Shown here in pieces: positions 42,999 through 52,278 of a stretch of DNA of 64,000 nucleotides; position 1 is the stretch's first letter, and every line of letters starts with the position of its first letter. Under the pieces are notes generated by a model that did no database searches, was not told the origin of the DNA, and worked only from the letters and a program-made list of their open reading frames with translations. Origin of the DNA: an uncultured Aquimarina sp. (GTDB lineage: Bacteria; Bacteroidota; Bacteroidia; Flavobacteriales; Flavobacteriaceae); contig CANMDW010000011.1 of NCBI GenBank assembly GCA_947496705.1, positions 62,001-126,000 of the forward strand, given 5' to 3'. Made by a program: the position numbers and the translations under genes.

Positions 42999-43718
42999 TC
43001 ATGCATTAAAATATTTGCTGTTCCAGATGGCAGTATTAAAGTTCTTTCCCAATGCAAACCCGTAGAACAATACTAGGGCTGCCACAGATTTAAACATAAA
43101 TAAAAAGATCATAATAAATGTCGATGTATCACTATATTTACTAAACAAACCATTTGGAACCATAAAAGTAAGCAAAAGACTCACTAAAAAGGTAAGAAAT
43201 ACTAAGTTTTCGAAACTCTTAAAAAACCACATCATACCCTTGCGTAAAGGATGCAGATCATTACCCCATTTATGAATGAGGTAGTAATAATCATTTCCCA
43301 TAGGAGCAAAGAGGAGGGGATCATCGGCATTTTCTAACTTAAAAAGCTTTGACGGAGCGATAATTTTAAAACCTTTTAAATCGGTCTGATGTTTATCTTC
43401 AAGCTCTTTGATTGCAGTAATTGCCGAAGCTGGTAATTTACCCTTAAAATACCTGGTGTCTAAAAACCGTAAACGGTAATCAATACAAATTTTCTTGATT
43501 TGATCCAGATGATAGATTTTTTGCGTTTCCAGTTGATCAAAATCAAAAATAGTAACGGTTCTTTGAGAAGAGGTTGCTACATTTTGAAGAATTCGGTTCT
43601 GGCACTCTTCTTCTTTTCTTAAAATAGTATATACCTGATCTTTCCAGGTAGATGGGTCAAATTCTTTGGCTCGTAATTTACTCAGTTTTTGTTCAATGTT
43701 TGTTCTGGGAAGTAGCAT
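42999..43718 (-). CDS. Conserved membrane protein of unknown function
   Basis: A 239-residue protein; ATG at 43718 chosen over a GTG at 43739. The N-terminal 150 residues are soluble (helical 1-45, then FDFDQLETQKIYHL and a Lys-rich stretch), followed by two membrane segments (about 175-190 and 200-225) near the C-terminus. Conserved in flavobacteria as a hypothetical gene; no function can be inferred. Confidence 0.65.
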   Translation of the reverse strand: MLLPRTNIEQKLSKLRAKEFDPSTWKDQVYTILRKEEECQNRILQNVATSSQRTVTIFDFDQLETQKIYHLDQIKKICIDYRLRFLDTRYFKGKLPASAITAIKELEDKHQTDLKGFKIIAPSKLFKLENADDPLLFAPMGNDYYYLIHKWGNDLHPLRKGMMWFFKSFENLVFLTFLVSLLLTFMVPNGLFSKYSDTSTFIMIFLFMFKSVAALVLFYGFALGKNFNTAIWNSKYFNA

Positions 43719-43859
43719 ATTCTTTCTCTTTAGCCCCACTAAATTAGCGATTTACGATTAGCTTTACAAGGTATTGATGTGGTTAATGAATATAGAAAAA
43801 GGTATTTTAACGATTGTTGAATCTTATTTTTACTATCGAGTTCTTAAAAAAAAGAATTT

Positions 43860-44705
43860 TTATTGCACTCTATTCACAACAATCCCGGTATTATTTTTAA
43901 TCTTTTTCAGGTAATCTGCCAGCGGAAGTTTGGATACCACTACCTGCCCTGATGTTGATGCATGTAACAAATGGATACGCCCATCAGATTCCCGGGTAGC
44001 AATTCCGGTATGGGTAATATCCAATCCTTTGATCGAAGTTGCTAATGCAATAATATCTCCCGATTGGATGAGATGTTCGTTTTCTGCAATTTGATCCTGG
44101 GCCAGGACGCACATAGGTTCTTTGTTTATTATTATCTCTGATGCTTTGATCTCTTCAAAGTTTGCATCACTTTTTAAGAAAGGATATAACTCTCGATGTG
44201 TACTCATAAAGTTGACGTTTTTGACAATTTCTTTGCCACCGATGTCTCCCGTGATATTTACGATAAGGCCTTTTTGCTCATTATCAGAAATCCATTCAGA
44301 AAAATAGTGCAGGCGAGAGGGGTATCCGTCTAGTTTTCCATCTCTGTACCGTACTTTTTCTAAAAACTGAGCATAAGAATCAAAATCATCTTTGCCATTT
44401 TTAAGTAGCAAACTAAAAACCAATACATTTTCTACAAAGGTCGTACAATCCAGTCCCCGAAGGTTTACTACCAGAGATTCTTTTTCACCCACTTCCAGGG
44501 TTTTGGCAACATAGGGCGTGCCTAAAAATGTTTTTCCGACAGATACGATGGTCTCTCCAAAATCAACTTTTGTAGCGTAAGCGTTCTTAAGCTCAGCCAT
44601 TTTGATAGTGAAAAGTTCTTTGTCTTTTGCAGAGCAGATGATTTGCTGCGCAACCGCAGTTTGGATAATGATAAAGAAAAGAAAAATACTATGCCAGATA
44701 TTCAT
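43860..44705 (-). CDS. DUF1460 family, N-acetylmuramoyl-L-alanine amidase-like
   Basis: A 281-residue exported protein (signal 1-19, cleavage at AVA-Q). LRGLDCTTFVENVLVF (about 84-99) carries the predicted catalytic Cys, DITHTGIA (about 233) the His, and HLLHASTSGQVV follows, as in DUF1460/NlpC-P60-type cysteine amidases. Likely a periplasmic peptidoglycan-processing enzyme. The next gene, DUF922, is also an envelope protein, 32 bases away. Confidence 0.88.
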   Translation of the reverse strand: MNIWHSIFLFFIIIQTAVAQQIICSAKDKELFTIKMAELKNAYATKVDFGETIVSVGKTFLGTPYVAKTLEVGEKESLVVNLRGLDCTTFVENVLVFSLLLKNGKDDFDSYAQFLEKVRYRDGKLDGYPSRLHYFSEWISDNEQKGLIVNITGDIGGKEIVKNVNFMSTHRELYPFLKSDANFEEIKASEIIINKEPMCVLAQDQIAENEHLIQSGDIIALATSIKGLDITHTGIATRESDGRIHLLHASTSGQVVVSKLPLADYLKKIKNNTGIVVNRVQ

Positions 44706-44737
44706 ATAAATAGATTTACGTCAATTGTTTTCATTGC

Positions 44738-45307
44738 CTACTGCTTTGGTACATATTCATAAGATTTCAGCTTTTTTAATTTCTGTGCTATATTATCGTA
44801 CCATTCTTTTTGTTTTTCGGGATTAAACAATACCTCTTTGTCATACTGCAGTTGATATTGGCCGGATTCATTCATCAGGGTTTGCAATGCTTCTTGGTAT
44901 AATGCTACAGTTTTAATGTTAGACGCATTCATTTTTACAAAGCGTTTGCGCATTTTACGCACATAGAGCTCTTGTATATCAAAATGTAATTGCTCATGTT
45001 TCAGGGTTTTGATGGTATCGGTGATCGACCAGGACCTATATTTCTCAAAATACGCCCACACCTGAAAATTGGGGACTCCCTTTTCTACATAGCTTAATGT
45101 TCTTATTTTGGTTGCAGTACCGGCCACATGATGTGTTTTCTGTTTGTCTTTGGGGTATTGCTTCGGGCCTTTAAAATCTTCCCAGGTAAGGGGGCGATCC
45201 ACTTGCCAGAGGAGCAGGCTGTCGTTTTCGACCAATACCTCATCCTGGGCGTGTAGCACACCCATCGACAAAAAAGCAAACAGCAATAATAAGTTTTTTG
45301 GGATCAT
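44738..45307 (-). CDS. DUF922 family exported protein with HExxH
   Basis: A 189-residue exported protein. ATG at 45307 gives the signal peptide (NLLLLFAFLSMGVLHA-Q); a longer frame upstream runs into repetitive DNA. RPLTWEDFKGP (about 38-48) and TLKHEQLHFDI (about 103) match DUF922, predicted zinc-dependent proteases with an HExxH motif. Function unproven. First gene of a likely pair with the DUF1460 gene. Confidence 0.83.
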   Translation of the reverse strand: MIPKNLLLLFAFLSMGVLHAQDEVLVENDSLLLWQVDRPLTWEDFKGPKQYPKDKQKTHHVAGTATKIRTLSYVEKGVPNFQVWAYFEKYRSWSITDTIKTLKHEQLHFDIQELYVRKMRKRFVKMNASNIKTVALYQEALQTLMNESGQYQLQYDKEVLFNPEKQKEWYDNIAQKLKKLKSYEYVPKQ

Positions 45308-45447
45308 GCTTCTAAAATACGAAAATAGATGTGATACGGTACCGAAATTTGGAGATATTGCCGTGTATAGATTTGAAATGGCAGACGTGGTGGCCGTTTT
45401 TGACCCCACTTCCGAAGTACCCCTATCCACTTATATAAGTACCCCCG

Positions 45448-45575
45448 GGTACTTCAAAAGTTAAAGATTCGCGTAAGTTTGTCAGATGACCCACTTCATT
45501 ACCGGGGGTGAGGTACTTCATATGTTAAAGAACCCTGTAATTTTGTCAGATTGCCTACTTAGTTAGGTGCATGTA
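45448..45575 (+). repeat. 64-bp direct repeat, two diverged copies
   Basis: The copies start at 45448 and 45512 with GGTACTTCA and share TTAAAG and GTCAGAT at exactly 64-base spacing. No coding. They lie in the 716-base gap 45308-46023, which also holds the hairpins at 45709-45742 and 45763-45781 and a GC-rich patch near 45840-45900, but no gene. Confidence 0.55.
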
Positions 45576-45708
45576 CCCACTTCATTACTACGTTGACCCC
45601 GTAGTTTTCTGGGTCATCCTGGTAAATTGGTAGGTTTATCGGTAAATTTTGTTCTCTTGACTATCTTTTTTTTGATACGGGCGATCTGAAAATATTTGGC
45701 TATGTATA

Positions 45709-45742
45709 AAGACCCCAAAGATTTCAAAAGCCTTGGGGTCTT
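45709..45742. terminator. Isolated hairpin
   Basis: AAGACCCCAAAG and CCTTGGGGTCTT pair around 10 bases. A second hairpin, TACCAGTC-TTT-GACTGGTA, follows at 45763-45781. They stand about 280 bases from the nearest gene. Confidence 0.45.
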
Positions 45743-46023
45743 AGCTATGCATCAAAGGTTTGTACCAGTCTTTGACTGGTATGACACCAAAGCATTAAGT
45801 CTAAGGCGGGGGCACCAGAACCATTTTGGCACTAGCTTATCATAACTTGATGCCACTAGCCTGCTTCGTCGGTCAGACAGGCCAGGAGGCTGGAGGTAGC
45901 CATTAGAACACTATCGAACAGCGGGGGATTAAGAATTGATAGTAGTAGATTAGGTGATTACAATACGATCTTTAAAATTGTAAATGAAGGTGCTGCACTT
46001 GCAGGCAGTTGAATATCCAGAAT

Positions 46024-47130
46024 TTATTTTTTAACTTTTTTAAATTGATTTGGGGTTTGGCCGGTGAATTTTTTGAAGGTAGTATAAAAGTTAGATTTTG
46101 AATTAAAACCACATTCCAGCCCTATAGATTCTATGGTATAGTTATCGTATTGCGGGTCCTGAAGCATTTTTTTTGAAGTCTCCACCCGAAGTTCATTGAT
46201 ATAATCATTGAAACTTTTTTGAGTGTGTGTATTGATCAGTTGAGAAAGGTACCCGTTGCTGATTTCAAATTCTTTGGCAATATTGATGAGCATAAGATCG
46301 GTCAATAGATATTTCTTTTGCGTTATAATGTGCTCGTTGATTTTTGCAAAAGTATCATAACTGGTCTTTTTGGAATGCTGTAAAGAGATCAGTTTTTCTA
46401 ATTTTTTATGAGAAGAAGACCGATTAATACCCACATATCCAACCCAATAAATCCATAAGGATAGTGATATAAAAAAGGGATATGCATAATAGGATTGTTT
46501 CATCTCTACTGTGATTCCAATAATTACCGATATTATCCCCAGAGAAAGAATACCTATTCCTATATGTACCAGGTTTTTTAACCAGGTAGTTTCTTGTCTT
46601 ATCTTTTCTATAGTATTTTTATGTTTATTTTCATAGCTAATGATCATTGTATACATCAAATAGATTACCGCTGGAGTGTGTATAAATGAAATAAGGTTGG
46701 TATACAAAAACAATCCTCTTTGGTAGTAATTGGTTATTTGATAACTTTTATCAAAATATAGCTGGTAGAAAAGTTGTGCCAAATGGATGATGGTCACAAT
46801 AAAAAAAGGACCTACGAGAAAGAATAATAGCTTCTTATTTATGAATTCTTTTTGTAAAAAGCTGCGTGCAAAAAGATAGAACATAGGGGCAACAAGCCAT
46901 TGCCAGGGGATATACGCTCTTTTGATAATGGAGTTTGTGTCGAAATAATTCACATCGATCAGTATATGCTGAAAATTACTCAGAGACAAGAAAAAAACGG
47001 CTAGCCCCAGAAACATTGCGCTTTTAGACCGGTATTTCTTTACAAAAACAACAATATAACTGAAAATCACTCCCTGTATTGAACCAAATAAAATCAGGAG
47101 CTGAAAAAAATTAAAGTTGATGGTTTCCAA
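46024..47130 (-). CDS. AraC-type regulator with N-terminal membrane domain
   Basis: A 368-residue protein. About seven membrane segments fill residues 10-235; the C-terminal 110 residues are an AraC/XylS DNA-binding domain with two helix-turn-helix motifs (MLINIAKEFEISNGYLSQLI and YTIESIGLECGFNSKSNFYT). The start is a TTG at 47130: no ATG lies nearby, a stop lies four codons upstream, and the N-terminus FNFFQLLILFGSIQGVIF is typical of the family. It probably senses a membrane or periplasmic signal. Orphan gene. Confidence 0.87.
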   Translation of the reverse strand: METINFNFFQLLILFGSIQGVIFSYIVVFVKKYRSKSAMFLGLAVFFLSLSNFQHILIDVNYFDTNSIIKRAYIPWQWLVAPMFYLFARSFLQKEFINKKLLFFLVGPFFIVTIIHLAQLFYQLYFDKSYQITNYYQRGLFLYTNLISFIHTPAVIYLMYTMIISYENKHKNTIEKIRQETTWLKNLVHIGIGILSLGIISVIIGITVEMKQSYYAYPFFISLSLWIYWVGYVGINRSSSHKKLEKLISLQHSKKTSYDTFAKINEHIITQKKYLLTDLMLINIAKEFEISNGYLSQLINTHTQKSFNDYINELRVETSKKMLQDPQYDNYTIESIGLECGFNSKSNFYTTFKKFTGQTPNQFKKVKK

Positions 47131-47221
47131 ACAGTTGTTAAGTTAGTTGTTAGGTTTTTGGTGTATAATCATTCTGTTTCCTTACACAAAGATGCATATT
47201 TTTTTAAGAATCTTACCGGAA

Positions 47222-47548
47222 GGGTGTACGATCAATTTCCCTTCTGAAATTAAAAGTTTGCGTGAGGCCCGCCTGACCGGATCTACCTGGTCGGTAGACA
47301 GGTGGGCAGGCCCGCCTGACCGGACGGGCAGGGATAGTAGCATCCTTTTTGTCATGCCGAGAAGCTGAACCGAGAAACGAAGGGATAACCATAGTATAGA
47401 CAAAAGATACAGTTGTGCAGCGCGAGAGCGATGAGCCAGTTGATGTGATACCTTGGCAAAGACCCTGTCCCCATCCTGATAGTCTGGTATCGGGATGGGA
47501 TAGGGTCACGCCCATAAAATTAAAAAAAGAAAATTTGTCGTACACCCC
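47222..47548. repeat. 327-bp inverted-repeat element, TACGACAAATTT family (copy G)
   Basis: Left end GGGTGTACGATCAATTTCCC and right end AAAATTTGTCGTACACCC pair with few mismatches. The interior again contains GAGGCCCGCCTGACCGGAT and several GC-rich palindromes. It fills the gap between the AraC gene and leuB; the rest (47549-47660) is AT-rich. Confidence 0.72.
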
Positions 47549-47660
47549 TTTATAATTATTATTGCATTCAACTAAAAAAAGCAACCAGAATAATATCTGG
47601 TTGCTTTCCTATATAAAACTCTTTTTTAAAAACTATATAGTGTCTGGTCGGAAATAGACA

Positions 47661-48776
47661 CTATATAATGGTAGACTGCCCCACATGTATATTCTCAAAA
47701 TTCATATTGGAATCTTCAGGGTTTAAGATATAATCTGCAATAAAATCTCCTACTTTTTCTGTAGTAAGCGGGTTATTTGCATTTAAGTCTGGTGTTGTAA
47801 GGTTTAACTCAAGCGCTTTTTCTACAGCATCTCTTATGGCATTTGCTTCTCCGACAAGGTCAAAATGTTCTAATAACATAGCAGCAGATAATATGGCAGC
47901 GATTGGGTTGGCAATTCCTTTTCCGGTAGCTTGCGGGTATGATCCGTGAATAGGTTCAAACATACAGCAGGTGTCGCCAACAGAAGCAGAGGCCAAAAGA
48001 CCTATAGAACCACCTATTACACTGGCTTCATCAGAAATAATATCACCAAACATATTTTCGGTAAGGAGTACATCAAACCGACTGGGATTTAAGATCATTT
48101 GCATGGCGGCATTATCTACAAATAAGAAATCCAGCGTTACATCTTTATAGGTTGAAGCAATTTCTGTAACTACCTTTCTCCATAAACGAGAAGATTCTAA
48201 AACGTTGGCCTTATCGACCAGAGTAAGTTTCTTTCTTCGTTTTTGTGCAGCTTTAAATGCTAAATGGGTAATGCGTTCGATCTCTTCTCTAGAATATTCA
48301 CAAAGATCGGAAGCGATATTTCCATCATCACTGAGTTCTTTTTTTCCAAAGTAAATACCTCCTGTGAGCTCACGATAGATAGAAATATCTGTCCCTTCAA
48401 TGATTTCACGTTTAAGCGGAGATTTATCAATTAGGGTAGTATAGGCTTTTACCGGCCGAATGTTGGCGTAGAGCCCCAGTTCTTTGCGTAATTTGAGCAA
48501 TCCTTGCTCTGGCCGTACTTTTGCGCCAGGATCATTGTCATATTTTGGATCCCCAATAGCACCAAATAGTACAGCATCTGTATCTACACAAAGCTTTAGT
48601 GTTTCTTCGGGTAACGGATCTCCTGTTTTATCAATGGCAATGGCACCTACTAATCCTTCTTTAAATACGAAGGTATGGTCAAAGCTATGCGAAATTGCAT
48701 CCAATGCTTTGATTGCCTGCGCGGTTACTTCTGGCCCGATACCATCTCCTGATAATACTGCTATATCTAGTTTCAT
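47661..48776 (-). CDS. leuB: 3-isopropylmalate dehydrogenase
   Basis: A 371-residue beta-decarboxylating dehydrogenase, third step of leucine synthesis: 3-isopropylmalate to 2-oxoisocaproate with NAD. MKLDIAVLSGDGIGPEVTAQ starts at 48776 (a GTG at 48797 is less likely). YRELTGGIYFG (about 138), VDNAAMQMILNP (about 222) and the metal-site DMFGDIISDEAS-like region (about 240) are conserved. Last gene of the minus-strand operon leuA-leuC-leuD-leuB, 82 bases after leuD. Confidence 0.96.
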   Translation of the reverse strand: MKLDIAVLSGDGIGPEVTAQAIKALDAISHSFDHTFVFKEGLVGAIAIDKTGDPLPEETLKLCVDTDAVLFGAIGDPKYDNDPGAKVRPEQGLLKLRKELGLYANIRPVKAYTTLIDKSPLKREIIEGTDISIYRELTGGIYFGKKELSDDGNIASDLCEYSREEIERITHLAFKAAQKRRKKLTLVDKANVLESSRLWRKVVTEIASTYKDVTLDFLFVDNAAMQMILNPSRFDVLLTENMFGDIISDEASVIGGSIGLLASASVGDTCCMFEPIHGSYPQATGKGIANPIAAILSAAMLLEHFDLVGEANAIRDAVEKALELNLTTPDLNANNPLTTEKVGDFIADYILNPEDSNMNFENIHVGQSTII

Positions 48777-48792
48777 ATTTTTCTTTTTTAAA

Positions 48793-48817
48793 GCCACGAA
48801 TGCACAAATGTTTTTAA
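48793..48817. repeat. Small dispersed repeat before leuB
   Basis: GCCACGAATGCACAAATG and a following T run recur, with one change, at 56537-56562. This short motif lies at the 5' end of leuB here and over the start of the pseudouridine synthase gene there. Confidence 0.5.
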
Positions 48818-48858
48818 TTAACCCTAAAACTAACCGTAATTCTTATATCGTAATTTAT

Positions 48859-49446
48859 TTAAATTCTTTCTTTTTCAAATGTTTGAATGGCTTCCTTATT
48901 GCTGGTCAAAAAATCAATATCATCATAACCGTTTATCAGACAAGTCTTTTTATAGGAATTGATCTCAAAGGTAGAGGACGAATCTATGGCCAAAATAGTA
49001 ATTTTTTGGGATTCGAGATCTACTTCGATTTGTGTATTTGGATCTTTTTTAATTTGATTGAATAATTCTTGCAGATATTCTGGTGAAACCTGAATGGGTA
49101 ATACCCCGTTATTCAAAGCATTTCCTTTAAAAATATCTGCAAAGAAACTGGATACCACCACTTTGAACCCATAATCATGAAGTGCCCATGCGGCATGTTC
49201 CCGACTGGACCCGCAGCCAAAGTTATCACCGGCAACCAGAATACTTCCGCTATATGTTGTATTATTCATTATAAAATCCTGATTTGCGGTACCATCTTTA
49301 TGAAAACGCCAGTCTCTGAATAAGTTTTTACCAAACCCTTCACGGTTGGTGGCTTTCAAAAAACGGGCAGGAATGATTTGATCGGTATCTACATTTTCGA
49401 TAGATAATGGTATTGCAGTAGATGTAAGTTTAACAAAGATATCCAT
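48859..49446 (-). CDS. leuD: 3-isopropylmalate dehydratase small subunit
   Basis: A 195-residue subunit. NVDTDQIIPARFL (about 18-30) and DNFGCGSSREHAAWAL (about 75-90) are the LeuD signatures. With LeuC it isomerises 2-isopropylmalate to 3-isopropylmalate. Two bases separate its start from the leuC stop, so translation is coupled. Confidence 0.96.
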   Translation of the reverse strand: MDIFVKLTSTAIPLSIENVDTDQIIPARFLKATNREGFGKNLFRDWRFHKDGTANQDFIMNNTTYSGSILVAGDNFGCGSSREHAAWALHDYGFKVVVSSFFADIFKGNALNNGVLPIQVSPEYLQELFNQIKKDPNTQIEVDLESQKITILAIDSSSTFEINSYKKTCLINGYDDIDFLTSNKEAIQTFEKERI

Positions 49447-49448
49447 AA

Positions 49449-50831
49449 CTAGTTCAGGTGTTTGGTAATATCAATAATTTTTCCTTCGATAGCTGTAGCG
49501 GCAGCGACAAGGGGGCTTGCCAAAATGGTTCTGGAACCTTGTCCTTGCCGGCCTTCAAAATTTCGGTTGGAGGTTGATACACAATATTCACCTTCCGGGA
49601 TTTTATCATCATTCATTGCCAGACAAGCAGAGCATCCGGGCTGACGAAGCTGAAATCCGGCTTCTTCAAACACTTTATTTAATCCTTCTTCGGTAATCTG
49701 TTGTGCTACTTGTTGAGAACCGGGTACGAACCATGCGGTCACATTGTCGGCTTTTTTCTTGCCTTTGATATAGCTGGCGGCAACTCTAAAATCTTCAATC
49801 CTGCTATTTGTACAGCTTCCGATAAATACAAAATTGATCTTTTGATCGATTAAAGATTGCCCTTTTTCAAAATTCATGTATGCCAATGATTTTTCAAAAG
49901 AAGGATTGTTTTCTGAAGGGATATTTTCAGAGATTTTGATCCCCATTCCCGGGTTTGTTCCGTAGGTGATCATGGGTTCAATATCGGCTGCATCAAAATG
50001 ATATTCTTTATCGAAAACAGCTCCTTCATCGGTTGGTAACGTTTTCCAATAGGCTACTTTTTGATCAAATTCTACTCCTTTAGGAGCAAATTTCCTTCCT
50101 TTGATATATTCAAAAGTGGTTTTGTCGGGGGCGATCATCCCTCCGCGGGCACCCATCTCTATACTCATGTTACAGACCGTCATACGGCCTTCCATAGACA
50201 TATCTTCAAATACAGTACCAGCATATTCACAAAAATATCCTGTACCGGCATTAGTCCCTAGTTTTGCAATAACATATAGGATCACATCTTTTGGCAAAAC
50301 ACCGGGTTTTAATACGCCATTTACGTTTACACGCAAACTTTTGGGTTTCTGAAGTAATAGACACTGACTGGCAAATACCTGTGCCACCTGGCTGGTTCCA
50401 ATCCCAAAGGCGATGGTGCCAAAGGCACCATGTGTAGAGGTATGGCTATCACCACAAACCATAGTCATTCCCGGTTGTGTGATTCCCAGTTCAGGAGCCA
50501 TCACATGTACTATACCATTGTATTTATGACCCAGGCCATACAATGTAATACCATTCTTTTCGCAATTTATGGTAAGCTGTTCTAATTGATTTCTGGACAA
50601 CAGGTCTTTTACCGGCAGATGTTGATCTATAGTAGGTGTATTATGATCGGCGGTAGCTACAATCTGATCGGGTCTGAAAACAGGAATTCCACGTTGTTCC
50701 AATTCTCCAAATGCTTGCGGGCTGGTAACTTCGTGGATTAAATGTTTGTCTATGTATAAGATCTGCGGGCCGTCCTGAATTTCCTTGACGACGTGTGCAT
50801 CCCAAACTTTATCGAATAAGGTCTTCTTCAT
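49449..50831 (-). CDS. leuC: 3-isopropylmalate dehydratase large subunit
   Basis: A 460-residue aconitase-family enzyme. IGSCTNSR (about 340) and PGCSACLAMN (about 400) hold the three Cys ligands of the 4Fe-4S cluster; GDSHTSTHGAFG (about 128) is the substrate region. Works with LeuD. Second gene of the operon; the gap to leuA carries a stable hairpin. Confidence 0.97.
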   Translation of the reverse strand: MKKTLFDKVWDAHVVKEIQDGPQILYIDKHLIHEVTSPQAFGELEQRGIPVFRPDQIVATADHNTPTIDQHLPVKDLLSRNQLEQLTINCEKNGITLYGLGHKYNGIVHVMAPELGITQPGMTMVCGDSHTSTHGAFGTIAFGIGTSQVAQVFASQCLLLQKPKSLRVNVNGVLKPGVLPKDVILYVIAKLGTNAGTGYFCEYAGTVFEDMSMEGRMTVCNMSIEMGARGGMIAPDKTTFEYIKGRKFAPKGVEFDQKVAYWKTLPTDEGAVFDKEYHFDAADIEPMITYGTNPGMGIKISENIPSENNPSFEKSLAYMNFEKGQSLIDQKINFVFIGSCTNSRIEDFRVAASYIKGKKKADNVTAWFVPGSQQVAQQITEEGLNKVFEEAGFQLRQPGCSACLAMNDDKIPEGEYCVSTSNRNFEGRQGQGSRTILASPLVAAATAIEGKIIDITKHLN

Positions 50832-50846
50832 TCATCTATTTTAAAG

Positions 50847-50879
50847 ATCCCTCCCAGGTATTGAAAACCTGGGAGGGAT
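50847..50879 (-). terminator. Hairpin between leuA and leuC
   Basis: ATCCCTCCCAGGT and ACCTGGGAGGGAT form a 13-bp GC-rich stem with a seven-base loop. There is no T run on the minus strand, so it may act as a partial terminator or mRNA stability element that lowers leuCDB relative to leuA. Confidence 0.5.
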
Positions 50880-50898
50880 ATTCATATATTATAATTAT

Positions 50899-52071
50899 TT
50901 AAGCAATAACTGCTGCTGTCACATTTGTATTTTTCATGATCTGATGAATATCTTCATCAACTATTTCTTTCTTTTTATCTGCAAACGTGAGGAATTCATC
51001 ATATACATCATCCAACTGAAGTTTGGTGAGTTCATAACCCACTTTTTTTGCACGATATGCCAATGCAGCTCTTCCGCTTCTTGCAGTAAGTACGATAGCA
51101 GATTCTGTAACTCCTACTTCGGCAGGGTCTATAATTTCGTATGTTTCGCGATTTTTGATCACTCCATCCTGATGTATCCCAGAACTATGAGCAAAGGCAT
51201 TGGCACCAACAATGGCTTTGTTTGGTTGCACAACAACTCCCATATTCTCTGATACCATACGGCTTGTTTCGTACAGCAGTTTTGTATTGATGCCTGTATC
51301 AAGATTCAGATAAGGGTGTTGTCTCAATACCATAACCACTTCTTCAAGCGAGGTATTCCCTGCACGCTCACCAATCCCATTAATCGTACATTCAATTTGT
51401 CGTGCTCCGTTAATGGCACCCGAAACAGAATTGGCAGTAGCCAAGCCTAAATCATTATGACAGTGACAGGAAATAATTACATTGTCTATTCCCTTAACAT
51501 TTTCTTTCAGGTATTTGATTTTGGCTCCGTATTCCTCGGGGAGGCAATATCCTGTGGTATCGGGTATATTAAGTACCGTAGCTCCTGCTTTGATCATTGC
51601 TTCACAGACTCGTGCTAAGAATTCATTGTCGGTACGCCCAGCATCTTCTGCAAAAAATTCGACATCTTCTACAAAAGATTTTGCATATTTCACCGCGGCT
51701 ACTCCTCGTTCGATCACTTTTTCCTGAGTAGAATTGAATTTATATTTGATATGTGATTCTGATGTTCCGATCCCTGTATGAATTCTTGGTCTTACAGCAT
51801 ATTTAAGGGCCTCTGCAGCAACCTTAATATCTTTTTCTACGGCTCTTGTTAACCCGCAAACTGTGGCGTTTTTTATAATTTTTGCTACTTCGTTGACCGA
51901 ATTAAAATCACCTGGGCTGGAGACAGGAAATCCGGCTTCAATAACATCAACTCCCAAAAGATCAAGTTGTCTGGCCAGTACTAATTTTTGTTCAGTATTT
52001 AGTTTACAACCAGGAACCTGTTCCCCATCTCTTAAGGTAGTATCAAATATTTGGACTTTATTATTATTCAT
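50899..52071 (-). CDS. leuA: 2-isopropylmalate synthase
   Basis: A 390-residue enzyme, first committed step of leucine synthesis: 2-oxoisovalerate plus acetyl-CoA to 2-isopropylmalate. DTTLRDGEQVPG (10-21) is the HMG-CoA lyase-like metal signature and HCHNDLGLATANS (about 202) the second. It lacks the C-terminal regulatory LeuA domain of long forms (about 510 residues), so feedback control by leucine at that domain is not expected. First gene of the operon. I see no leader peptide with leucine codons in the upstream 207 bases. Confidence 0.93.
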   Translation of the reverse strand: MNNNKVQIFDTTLRDGEQVPGCKLNTEQKLVLARQLDLLGVDVIEAGFPVSSPGDFNSVNEVAKIIKNATVCGLTRAVEKDIKVAAEALKYAVRPRIHTGIGTSESHIKYKFNSTQEKVIERGVAAVKYAKSFVEDVEFFAEDAGRTDNEFLARVCEAMIKAGATVLNIPDTTGYCLPEEYGAKIKYLKENVKGIDNVIISCHCHNDLGLATANSVSGAINGARQIECTINGIGERAGNTSLEEVVMVLRQHPYLNLDTGINTKLLYETSRMVSENMGVVVQPNKAIVGANAFAHSSGIHQDGVIKNRETYEIIDPAEVGVTESAIVLTARSGRAALAYRAKKVGYELTKLQLDDVYDEFLTFADKKKEIVDEDIHQIMKNTNVTAAVIA

Positions 52072-52278
52072 AGGAAATTCGTGAATTTTGAACTTAGTTC
52101 TTTCTTTAAAAAAATATCTTTTTGAAATATTCTTACAAGATGTTTCTTAAATCTCTTACGAATTTATATTTTGGGAATGCAAAAGGGAAGTATTAGGTAT
52201 TATGTTTTACAATGCTAAACTATTTTAATGAAAAGTTAACTTTCTTTTAATCAATTAATTACAATATATTTTCTTACA

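Noticed and set aside
45308..45430. N-terminal extension of the DUF922 protein
   Set aside because: It would place 41 polar residues before a normal signal peptide and runs into intergenic DNA.
52072..52278. Leucine attenuator or T-box before leuA
   Set aside because: No leader peptide with leucine codons, no T-box core and no strong alternative hairpins were found.
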